64,000 nucleotides of DNA from Cydia pomonella (taxonomy: Eukaryota > Arthropoda > Insecta > Lepidoptera > Tortricidae): NCBI RefSeq assembly GCF_033807575.1, contig NC_084707.1, positions 17,346,550 through 17,410,549 of the forward strand. The letters are read 5' to 3'. How positions within the stretch are numbered: the first letter of the stretch is position 1; the number at the start of each line of letters is the position of its first letter. Positions 49,396-59,331 of the stretch are shown here, in pieces. Position numbers and translations under genes: made by a program. The notes beneath the pieces are model-generated. The model did not search any database, was not told the DNA's origin, and worked only from the letters and a program-made list of their open reading frames with translations.

Positions 49396-50052
49396 GAACC
49401 TTATTTTCAAGGACGAAATTGTATGCTGTTGCTGTTTATTTGTACATAAATAAAATGGTAGTGATGTGTTGATTAGATTGACATTAGTTTGAATTTATTG
49501 AAAGTAGACCACATAAAAAAATGAAGGCAAATTATTGCAGCTTCGCGTGGTTCTCCATCTGGCCTTACCAAATTTATATTTGTATCGGTATAAAATCAAC
49601 AAAGTTGTGTTATTATTTTACTAAAGCATTTATTTAAGCCCGTCAAATCAGTCACATGGTTTTGTTGCCTGATATAAATATTATAATGTGTGTACCCGAG
49701 CGTAGTATGGTTAGGTACATAAGTAACATAAGTATTATTTGTGATATGTAGGTACAATGCGCATTGGTAAGCAATCACCTGTACGTACAAATTAAATCAA
49801 CTTCAAAATTATTATTATTTGAGTAATAGGTATTAGGTGCAAGTTTTATTACACTGGATATCGATTTATAATGTCTAGCTAGAGCCTATTTTCTGACGTT
49901 ACGAGTAATAATTTTGACCAATAAGAGATTCTTGACCACTACAATTCTCGTTTTACGACCATCGGGACCGATTTTTGAATTTCATCGCTCGATTTCGTGA
50001 TCTCCCATAAATAATATCTCCACTACTAGGCATTTAAATTCTACTACAGTGG

Positions 50053-50080
50053 AAGAAGGCGGTGGTGGCCGAGTAGATAT
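50053..50080 (+). repeat. Partial duplication of SINE head
   Basis: GAAGGCGGTGGTGGCCGAGT AGATATGA repeats the first bases of the adjacent SINE (AAAGCGGTGGTGGCCGAGTG GATATGA) about 34 bp upstream. Confidence 0.7.
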
Positions 50081-50086
50081 GAAAGA

Positions 50087-50395
50087 AAGCGGTGGTGGCC
50101 GAGTGGATATGACGTCCGACTTTCAATCCGGAGGTCGTGGGTTCAAATCCTGGCTCGTACCAATGAGTTTTTCGGAACTTATGTACGAAATATCATCTGA
50201 TATTTACCACTAGCTTTTCGGTGAAGGAAAACATCGTGAGGAAACCTGAATACATCTGCGAAGAAGTTCAAAGGTGTATGTGAAGTTCCCAATCCGCATT
50301 GGGCTAGCGTGGGGACTATAGCCCGAGCCCTCTCGCGCATGAGAGGAGGCCTGTGCCCAGCAGTGGGACGCATATAGGCTAAATTATTATATTAT
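50087..50395 (+). mobile_element. tRNA-derived SINE, family B, tail type 1
   Basis: Head: TGGTGGCCGAGTGGATATGA (box A) and GGGTTCAAATCCTGGCTC (box B). Body: GAGTTTTTCGGAACTTATG and GTGAAGGAAAACATCGTGAG. The tail continues TGAATACATCTGCGAAGAAG and ends GGCCTGTGCCCAGCAGTGGG with TATAGGCTAAATTATTATAT, a LINE-type 3' end. Confidence 0.85.
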
Positions 50396-50412
50396 TTTTA
50401 CGGTGGAACCTA

Positions 50413-50733
50413 AGCGCTGGTGGCCTAGCGGTAAGAGCGTGCGACTTGCAATCCGGAGGTCGCGGGTTCAAACCCCGGCTCGTACCAATGAGTTTTTCGG
50501 AACTTATGTACGAAATATCATTTGATATTTACCAGTCGTTTTTCGGTGAAGGAAAACATCGTGAGGAAACCGGACTAATCCCAACAAGGCCTAGTTTATC
50601 CTCTGGGTTGGAAGGTCTGATGGCAGTCGCTTTCGTAAAAACTAGTGCCTACGCCAAATCTTGGGATTAGTTGTCAAGCGGACCCCAGGCTCCCATGAGC
50701 CGTGGCAAATGCCGGGACAACGCGAGGAAGAAG
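50413..50733 (+). mobile_element. tRNA-derived SINE, family B, tail type 2
   Basis: It has the same head and body as the neighbour (TGGCCTAGCGGTAAGAGC, GGGTTCAAACCCCGGCTC, GTGAAGGAAAACATCGTGAG). After GAGGAAACC it switches to GGACTAATCCCAACAAGGCC, then GGGTTGGAAGGTCTGATGGC and GCCGGGACAACGCGAGGAAG. Confidence 0.85.
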
Positions 50734-51554
50734 AGTGGAACCTCGATAACTTAAAAACCTCTATAAGTGAATACAATATTGTGATCCCTTCTCCACGGAA
50801 CCGAAAACCTCGTTTATTTAAAGTACCAAAACTTCTACAACTTAAACGAATAATTTGGAACTTAGACCTCAGTAACTTAAAGTTGTGTTTTGACGACCTC
50901 TATAACTTAAAGTGCTATCGTAAATTCATTTAAACATTCAAAATTCAACCGAAAGGTTCTGTTGAGAAATTTGTTTTTATTGCGTTTACTGGTCAACACC
51001 AGAGAATGTATAACACTTATTGTTTATGTTTAAATCATTCAACCACACTAGCTGAGGTACCGTAACTTATTTGGATCATTATTTTTTGTCGTTCTCCGCG
51101 AAGTGCACATTCTTAAGTAAAATGAATTCGGAACGAAAATTAAAAACACTAACATGCAAAATTAAAAGCAAACGAAACAGTGAAAAGTAGCCTGAAAAGG
51201 AGAGATGTCACCGCCCAGTTTGGAGTACATGAGAGTACACTATCAATCATATTGAAGAATAATACTGAACTGTTGAAGAAACATTAATCTGGTGAAAGTC
51301 TATATAAAAGACGAAATATTGTCGAATTCCCTTACTTACAATGGTTTAAGCAGTGCCAATGTTCAAAGAGTTACATTTTTATTTAACCTAGCTCGCCTAA
51401 CCGTATCCGATTCCTTTAAACGCACCTCCATAAGTAAAAATATGAGCCAATCGAAACTCGTCAACTTAAAAACCTTAGTAACTATAAGTTAAAAACTCGA
51501 CAGCTCAAAGTTTTTAACGTTTCCCTTGGACTTTAAGTTATCGAGGTTCCACTG
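50734..51554 (+). mobile_element. Pogo/Tigger-like DNA transposon remnant
   Basis: Terminal inverted repeats AGTGGAACCTCGATAACTTA (left) and its complement at 51535-51554 (right, followed by TA). At about 51195-51290 the plus strand reads KRRDVTAQFGVHESTLSIIL, the helix-turn-helix pattern of pogo/CENP-B-type DNA-binding domains. The motif AACTTAAA recurs inside both ends. The DDE domain is missing, so it is non-autonomous. Confidence 0.7.
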
Positions 51555-51824
51555 TAGAATTGAAAACGAGTGGTCAATTCCACTAGTTTCCCAAGTACTA
51601 TCGCTCGTATCTCTAAAATAGCATTTCGCCATTTTCCACAGAATTTCGAGTGACGAAATCGAGCGTTGGCCCCCATCGGTTTAATTTTTTTTGACTTGTA
51701 GCTGAATTAAAAGGATGCGGGTGCTTGTAAATGTTAAAATAGTTTCTGTTTTAAAATGTTTACCATCTAGTTGGTTAGTATAATATTCGTGCACCCAAAA
51801 CCCTGGGGTATTCTCATTTTAGGG

Positions 51825-51938
51825 GCCCACTGATTACCAGTTCGCCGTACGATATCAGCCTGTCAGTTATCCGCGATTGTCAGCTTTTGCGAATAACTGA
51901 CAGGCCGATATCGTCCGGCGAACTGGTAATCAGTGGGC
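51825..51938. mobile_element. Near-perfect 114-bp palindrome (foldback MITE)
   Basis: Arms of about 48 bp: GCCCACTGATTACCAGTTCG and CTGTCAGTTAT on the left, ATAACTGACAG and CGAACTGGTAATCAGTGGGC on the right, around a short loop. It would form a strong hairpin. Confidence 0.8.
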
Positions 51939-53774
51939 TTTTAATACTAACTTTAACTTCAAAGCCACCGAGGATAAGATTTTCCGTGTGCAGATATTTA
52001 TCTGAAATGTTTAAATGATAAAATCTCTAGTCAGGTACTTGAAGTAATATATCCAACCGTTGGTAAAAAAGGTGCTCGAATTGCTCCCGTACGTAAATAA
52101 TTGTATGTAGGTAAATAAATACAATTCCACGATTGATTATAGGAATTGATATCTATTTGTGACATAATTAGCTGTGTGTTATAGTAGAAAAGTACAAGTA
52201 TGTATTTCCTTTGTGAAAGCTTCCAAATAATGTAATAACTCCAATTTTAAGTATCCCATTTTATTTAGTGACATAAGTAGGATTCTTTTAAAGTCTTCCT
52301 GAAAGACCTCATGTATTATTTGCAGTTAAGTAAATGAAGTTGTACCAGTGAGTAGCATTCCGTACTTATGTTTACCTGCCTAGTCTGATATGGTTTTGTA
52401 CGATGCGAGCAAATCCCGTTATTAATATTGCGATTCATTAAAAACAAATGTTGGCCAATTAGAAGTCACCTTCCCCTCCTCCTCTATCTACCCTAGGGGA
52501 CCCTAACGTCACCGTTGGTGCCTAACTTCGCCCAAATGAAATAATAAAATAATATTTTTAGCAAGAAATATATAGGTATTCATTAAATACACGAAAAATA
52601 AAACTGTGTAGGTATATAGTTTTAAAGTAATAAAATAAAAATAAAAAACATAATAACCTAACTTCGCCTAGCCATTATTTTAATTATGAAACGATTCCTG
52701 AAACATATTCCAAATCTTAAATTACTAGTTAATAATAAAATTATGATTTAATGATATGTAAGGCGAAGTTATGTTCTAGAGGCAAGTTTAGGGTACGTGT
52801 TTTCGTCTAGCATTATTTTCAATGATCTGCAACATGGGTGACGGGGTTTGGATACGAGGTGTAACGTTTCCGATATGACTACTAAATGATCAAAAAATAA
52901 CATGAGAGATATTAATTATATAGTATGTAAAGAAACATATCATATTCATATGTAGTATCATAAGTGTAAATTGAGATCCGCATAGACGTATTGTCAATTA
53001 AGGAATTAATTGTATAGTGACGTAATCGTATGTTGTGATTTTTATGAGTTATCAGTTCTTATATGCAATAAAACTATATGATTTGTTAAATATATTTCTT
53101 TCATTTATTAGCCTCCCTTTTACCTACTTACCATTTATAATGATGTAGATAATAGGTAGATAAATTAGAGAGATAGATAGATAGAGACCGTGTTTGTTAA
53201 GTCTTCACCTACTTGGCAACGAATAACCCATTTATTCATATACGCATTACAAGCCTCAATTATTAGTTAATTTATGTTTCATCCCTTTCTTACAAATAGA
53301 TAACACAAAATGGCTGATTAAGATCAACGATTAATAGCTAATTGAGTCTTGCAGTGCATTTATAAGCATAGCAAAGCAAGCTAATTGAGTCTTGCATGCG
53401 CATAAGGGGGTAAATCTGGAAGCCATACCAAGGTGCAGTAAGTACATGTTCCCTCACTCTCAATGAGCATATAAGCGTTAGCGAAATGGAAGTGCGTGCT
53501 CGGGAGAGCGGTTCATGTTTTGTAATTTTATTTATTTGTACGTTGAAATAAATAAAAAAAGCAATCGATACGTTCCCTCAAACATCATATTGCCGATTTC
53601 TAGAAGCAATTTTCGTATTTTTAGCTTTTGTGCATAAGTTGTTAAGTTTTTTAAGTGCATTTTAAACCTATGTTCGTGATTTTTTCTATCGAGCAAAAGT
53701 CAAAAACTCAGGATTGTAATCGATACAATCTCTCTAGAAAAGGGCTCAAGATTGCAAATTAAATTTAAGTAGCC
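51939..53774. other. Spacer without recognised genes
   Basis: AT-rich. A short AGATAGAT run lies near 53170 and a repeated CTAATTGAGTCTTGCA pair near 53338 and 53381. No protein family was seen. Confidence 0.5.
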
Positions 53775-54015
53775 GTATTGTGAGCCTATCAAGCCGATGA
53801 TGGTCCCGGGTACGAATCCCGTTAAGAGCATTTAAGTATTTGACTATTTGTGTGATGAACACAAATATTTGTTCCCGAGTCATGGGCATGGAGTGTTCTA
53901 TGTATATAAGTATTCATTTATCTATATACGTTTGTATATCGTCGCCTAGTACCCATAGCACAAGCTTTTCTTAGTTTGGGGCTAGGTCGATTTGTGTAAG
54001 ATTGTCCTCAAATTC
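53775..54015 (+). mobile_element. SINE family A-like, copy 4
   Basis: Box B-like GGGTACGAATCCCGTTAAGA, then GTTCCCGAGTCATGGGCATG, ACCCATAGCACAAGC and TTTGTGTAAGATTGTCC. It has the same tail as the minus-strand copy at 30243-30425. Confidence 0.65.
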
Positions 54016-54203
54016 AATCGTGTCTTCGTGTCGAAATTAAATAGTTGTCTATAAATTTATGGCGAGTTCTGGGCGAACTAGGTACCTACTGGTTATTTCG
54101 ACTTGTGATTTTATCAATTCAGAACAGTTGACAACAACACAAACAGTGGGCACAAACGATAATACGCTTTACGCTATACGGCCATAGAGGCCGTTAATCG
54201 TGC

Positions 54204-54248
54204 TTACGCGCTAACAGCCTCATATTATAAGTTATCGTTAGCGCGTAA
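54204..54248. promoter_or_regulatory. Perfect 12-bp inverted repeat upstream of GC-rich candidate exon
   Basis: TTACGCGCTAAC and GTTAGCGCGTAA with a 21-bp spacer. It lies about 140 bp before the GC-rich tract and could be a factor-binding palindrome. No specific factor can be assigned. Confidence 0.35.
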
Positions 54249-54384
54249 AATATGAATCGTATTACACTTGTAATAAGGTCTAATAGCGGGGTTGTGATAA
54301 AGGGTGGATCGATGGCGCGGGGGTCGCCGGCGCCCTCTCGTGGCGCTCGGCGCGGCCTTCGCCGTCACCCGGCTCCCGGCTCCC

Positions 54385-54484
54385 TCAGTGCGCGAGGCAG
54401 CGGCCGGCGCGAGCCCGTGTGGCGTGTCCGTGCTGCGTTCATCCACTTGTCTCGAGTAACTCGACCGTCAGCAGCTCGCTCGAG
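54385..54484 (+). other. Candidate non-coding first exon in GC-rich promoter-like tract
   Basis: A GC- and CpG-rich tract (about 54300-54490) stands out from AT-rich surroundings. TCAGTG at 54385 fits the arthropod initiator, and GAG|GTGAGT at 54484/54485 is a strong splice donor. No downstream coding exon was found before 59 kb, so the gene it serves is unknown and may extend past the window. Confidence 0.35.
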
Positions 54485-54892
54485 GTGAGTACGCCAACGC
54501 ATAATCCATTCAACGAATGACATAAGACCGCGCGTTACGTTTACGCGGGCTGTTTTAGTAAGCTTGTTTAATGTTGTGCCTCTTATCAACGTCAGGCGGT
54601 GCACCGATTACAGGGTGACAGCAAATGGATGGGTAAATTACATGTTTGGTTGGAGGGTGACTTCTAATTTACTTATACCTAAACAACTTCTTGTGATATG
54701 TTTTTAACTCTTTAAATAATTAACAGTCAAACATATACCTTCCTTAATAACATGTAATCAGAATCAGATGATTTCTTTTTAAATCCTTGTGTACCTACCA
54801 ATTATAATATTTTATTTATAGGTACCAATTTAGAGAAGAATTACATTCAAATTTAATTTATAAGTCACGTAAGAAATAAATATAAGTACTAC

Positions 54893-54982
54893 TTGAATTT
54901 ATTTATTTAATCTTTGGCAACACTTCTACAAATGGCAGACTTAATGCCTTAAGGTATTCTCTACCAGTCAACCAATACTATC
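54893..54982 (-). mobile_element. LINE 3' end (GGTTGACTGGTAGAGAAT), copy 1
   Basis: The minus strand reads TTGACTGGTAGAGAATACC, TTAAGGCATTAAGTCTGCC and ends in an AAATAAATAAA tail. Its twin is at 58385-58490. Confidence 0.6.
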
Positions 54983-55925
54983 CTTGAATCTAGACTTGAA
55001 TCGTAAAACATCCAGAAAACTAAAATGCGGACTTGAAATCTACCCAAATCTACCTATGTACTTATTAGGTATTTCATTCACGTTACTTTTCCATTTAATT
55101 GGAAATCAGTAGCAACAGTCTGAGGTAATAATCATAGTTTTGACTTATTCTACATTGCACCCTACAAGTACCTACAGTTTTAGGTACTGAAGTATCTATA
55201 ATCTAACAGATGGTTAAGATCATTAATCACATTTCTAACCGACTGACTGTCGTTGGACTTCGATCTGCATTTGCATACATACTCGTAACGCCCGCCAAAT
55301 ACGCAGTTAATTATTGTGTAATAATGTAGGTTATGTACCTACTAATAGGGCACAATTAGGTACATGAAGATCATCAATAGGGAGGTAGGCTCTAGAGCAC
55401 TCCTTCCCTTCTGCGTCCCTCAAGCTAGTCGCTAGAGGACGGTATACTTAAGTACTTATAGCATTTCTTTATCTTCAGTTAAGAGTTGTCACATATTCTG
55501 GATAGCTTCTAATAGTCACTCCACAATACCCCCAATTGATAAAGCTATGTTGCTTTTAAAAAAATCATGATCAAAGCTCTATCATGTTATGGCCAGCACT
55601 TACTTAAGTATTTTTTTTAATTATGATTTTACATGGAGATCCAACAGCTATAACTATGCTAATAACGACATAAATAGTGACCGATCCAATTATAGGATCA
55701 CACATACAGCAACATGTTAATATTTAACATTAAGTTAAATAACGGGCACTATTTTACATGGGCACATGTAATAATATGTTAACTACTAAAACGGATTACT
55801 TGGATCAAAGTTACAATGAGTAAATTAATACCTAACAATCTATTTTATACATTTGACTAGCAAAAAGCAACTGCAGTTATTATGATCAAATAAATATCTT
55901 ATAATAAGTATGTTGGACTTAAAAA
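54983..55925. other. Spacer without recognised features
   Basis: AT-rich, no open frame with a recognisable motif. Confidence 0.55.
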
Positions 55926-56481
55926 GCGGCCAAGTGCGAGTCGGACTCGCCCATGAAGGGTTCCGTACCATTTATGACATATTAAAAAAAAACTACTTAC
56001 TAGATCTCGTTCAAACCAATTTTCGGTGGAAGTTTGCATGATAATGTATGTTATATATTTTTTTTATTTTTATCATTCTGTTATTTTAGAAGTTACAGGG
56101 AAGGAGGGGGGGGGGGGACACATTTTACCACTTTGGAAGTGTCTCTCGCGCAAACTATTCAGTTTAGAAAAAAATTATATTAGAAACCTCAATATCATTT
56201 TTGAAGACCTGTCCATAGATACCCCACACGTATGGGTTTGATGAAAAAAAGAAAAATTGAGTTTCAGTTCTAAGTATGGGGAACCTCCAAAATTTATTGT
56301 TTTTTTTTCTATTTTTGTGTGAAAATCTTAATGCGGTTCATAGAATACATCGACTTACCAAGTTTGAACAGTGTTCTTATAGTTGCGGAAAAAAGTGGCT
56401 GTGACATTAACGGACAAACAGACGGACATGACAAATCCATAAGGTTTCCGTTTTTTGCCATTTGGCTACGGAACCCTAAAA
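55926..56481. mobile_element. GGGTTCCGTA-ended dispersed repeat, copy 3
   Basis: GCGGCCAAGTGCGAGTCGGA and CATGAAGGGTTCCGTACC at the left, GGCTACGGAACCCTAAAAA at the right. It has the same interior as 30957-31884, but single. Confidence 0.7.
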
Positions 56482-56940
56482 ACTAGAACTTACAAAAAAT
56501 TTAACATTGTTTCTGTGGAGTTAAGTAATGGGTATTAGGTAACAATCACCGCTAAAGGTATACGAAGGTAGATACTATTAAATTTATTAGTCGGTTCATT
56601 TTGTACCTTTTTGTTTTTTGCGGTCAGCTACGTCAGCTACGTGGAGTATACACGTAATAGGAGGTATAGTTATAGTAAAATAGCCGAGTAAGATCCGATC
56701 TCTGTTTACAACCAATTACAAATAGCAACGATATACTTATTCGAATGTAAACAAAGCATCATTCCATTGTCCGTGCATCGGAAAGGAAACGCAGAGTCTA
56801 GTTACTTGTATCGTATCGCATACGAGTATGTTCCTACACGCAGTGTCGGTATTCAGGTTACGGTAATAGCAAACAAGTCACTTTCTTAACTTAGGTACCT
56901 ATTATACAGTACCGGCCAATAATATTATCACCTTTGTGTT

Positions 56941-57030
56941 TTTAGGGTTCCGTAGCCAAATGGCAAAAAACGGAACCCTTATAGATTCGTCATGTCCGTC
57001 TGTCTGTCCGATTATGTCACAGCCACTTTT
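56941..57030. mobile_element. GGGTTCCGTA-ended repeat, inverted fragment
   Basis: TAGGGTTCCGTAGCCAAATG then CATGTCCGTCTGTCTGTCCG matches the right end of copy 3 in reverse orientation, about 460 bp away. Confidence 0.65.
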
Positions 57031-57315
57031 TTGTATGAGCATGTATAGAGTAAACAATATAAGTAGGTTAGTTGTGGATTGTATATTTTACTAGTCATTT
57101 TATACATATATATGTATATGATGAATACTGCAATAAAATACTGTGAATTACAATAAGAGAATAGAAAAATTAAGTTGGCTAGGTATATATTACGAGTAAA
57201 ACAAAAAACCTCTATGAAAAAAACCATTAATATAAGACCGATTATTTTGGTCGCTTGCTCAAAGGACTAAACTACCTACTTAAAGTAGTGAGAGGGAATC
57301 TTTTACAAATATATA

Positions 57316-57720
57316 TTAAAAAAGTTTTACCGTAAAAGCATGGAGGCGATATATTATTGACCAGTACCGCATTTCCACACCCATTCGGTTTTTTAAATAT
57401 TTTAAATATAGGCAGGTATATATAACTACTTCTAATTTGCGCGGTCGTAGTTGGATGCTCGAAAATTTTCTATACTTAGGTCTGACCCCTTTGTGGCAGG
57501 TCCCAGACAATGCTTGATATACAAACCCTAAAAATGTCCTACCCACCGCTGTTTCTTGCTGTCTTGACCTGGTCGTTGGATTAAGCTGCTTCCGTCCGTT
57601 ACCTACACATTCGCTCACCACTCCAGATTTTTTCTGACCCAGCAACAATTTTACCTGATGCGCAATCTTGCTGTCGTGACAATATATAACTGACCTAACT
57701 GTGCCAATGAAATGATGGCG
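57316..57720 (-). repeat. Probable repeat-derived open frame of 110 codons
   Basis: The minus strand 57648-57316 stays open, with a Lys/Arg/Gln-rich start (RKQLNPTTRSRQQETAVG). No domain is recognised. Its composition and position among repeats suggest a dispersed element rather than a gene. Confidence 0.3.
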
Positions 57721-58384
57721 CCTTTATAATTTTAAATCTCGATGACAAATCATTATTAAACATGTCGATTGTGAAATTGAGTAGTATTTTGCATTCATTC
57801 GCAAATACGATTGTCTGATAATCCTTCGCCGTTTGTAAACAAGTGCATTTGTTTTTTTTTTATAATTGATTCTATCAGCATTATTTCACGATTACTCGGC
57901 TAGAACAACAGTGCATACCTACAGTATTATTAATTAGCATTGCTTAACTATGCCATTTACTAACTAATTTTGTTAATCAAGCCGTTTTATTGACTTCCTC
58001 AATGCGCACAACACTACAGTTCACCTCTAATTTTAGAGGCTTATTTACTTTTTTTTTGTGATATATTTGGGATTTAGTTTGTCTGGGTTGGGAGCTCCTC
58101 ATTCTAGGCGAAATAAATACGAAATATATAAATACGAAAAAATAGCATACGTTTAATTCGGTGGGAAATTTTTAGAACATAATTATGTACAGAGTAAGAA
58201 ACTCTATCTATCCATCAAATTTTATTAAAATCGAAACATAATATTATCAAACATAGGAATGGCATTTCTTTGTGCTCTTAGCGTCAAGTACTTTGTGTAC
58301 TATGGTCATAAGTTCTGTCACATAGGTTTTTACTCATAAAAATGTTATAGATATTATAAAATACTCATATTATTCATACCTAGG

Positions 58385-58490
58385 TATATTTATTTATTTA
58401 TTTTAAACTTTATTGCACAAATACAAGTAAAACGTACAATAGGCGGACTTAATGCCTTGAGGCATTCTCTACCAGTCAACCACTGGGCCA
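58385..58490 (-). mobile_element. LINE 3' end (GGTTGACTGGTAGAGAAT), copy 2
   Basis: The minus strand reads GGTTGACTGGTAGAGAATGC, CATTAAGTCCGCC, TTGTGCAATAAAGTTTAAAA and an (AAAT)n tail. Confidence 0.65.
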
Positions 58491-58784
58491 AATAAATTTG
58501 CTAAGGTGGGTGCAGTGTGACAAGAAATATTAAGTCTAAAACTAATAGGCCAATATACAAACTAATAGGTAATATATATATATACATCGCAGACGCACTG
58601 TTGCGTCTTTTCAGCGTCGATACTTATTGCGTCTCCCTCTTCCGGCAGGATTTTATTATGCATGTTTGTGAATATTGTTGGTTTATGTACACACGAAGTA
58701 ATGTGTTGCAAAAAGAACTCGTTTAAATGTGATATGGCAATATTCAATTTTGAATAATTCTCGGTAATTTGGTGCGTCCAGTTA

Positions 58785-59040
58785 TAATGATAACTATCTG
58801 GCACACTGTATATTATCGTGTATATCTGATGTAGTTTGCTTACTTTCCGCATCCATTCATAAAGGTAACCATGTAGCACACTGTATATTATCATGTATGT
58901 CTGATTTATTTAGGTGCTCACTTTGTGCGTCAGTTCATAAAGGTAACTATGTGGCACACTGTGGCATACTGTATATTATTATCGTTCATGTCTGATCTAA
59001 TTATGCTCACTTTGTGACTCCGTTCATAAAGGTGAATATG
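58785..59040. repeat. Imperfect minisatellite, unit about 77-87 bp, three copies and a partial
   Basis: The core GGCACACTGTATATTAT recurs at about 58800, 58870 and 58950-58975, and TTCATAAAGGTAA/GA recurs at about 58856, 58933 and 59020. It lies just upstream of the promoter-like site at 59198. Confidence 0.7.
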
Positions 59041-59197
59041 TTGATTAACTTGCTCATGGTTTTCGGCTTTAGCGGACACTGTCACATCGATACCCTACCC
59101 CTCAATCGTACTAATTACCGCAAAAATTGGCCTATCGGCATCGATTGGCCTATCGTAATTCTGCAACGTGAGACCCCATCGGTCCTATCCCTATAGT

Positions 59198-59236
59198 TAT
59201 AAACGTGTACATATATCTAATAAACATTCTTCAGTC
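59198..59236 (+). promoter_or_regulatory. Candidate TATA-Inr core promoter
   Basis: TATAAA at 59198-59203 and the arthropod initiator TCAGTC at 59231-59236 are about 33 bp apart. The predicted first ATG follows at 59332. Confidence 0.5.
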
Positions 59237-59331
59237 GACCTCGAGCGAACTTAGTTTTGACACCCATGTAACCTACCTATCTTATTAAAATTAATTAATT
59301 TGTTAACCTGTTTTTAAAATTAGTTGTTATC

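Noticed and set aside
50413..50486. tRNA-like sequence with good A and B boxes
   Set aside because: It is the head of a SINE. The body continues without a gene end, and the acceptor stem does not pair properly.
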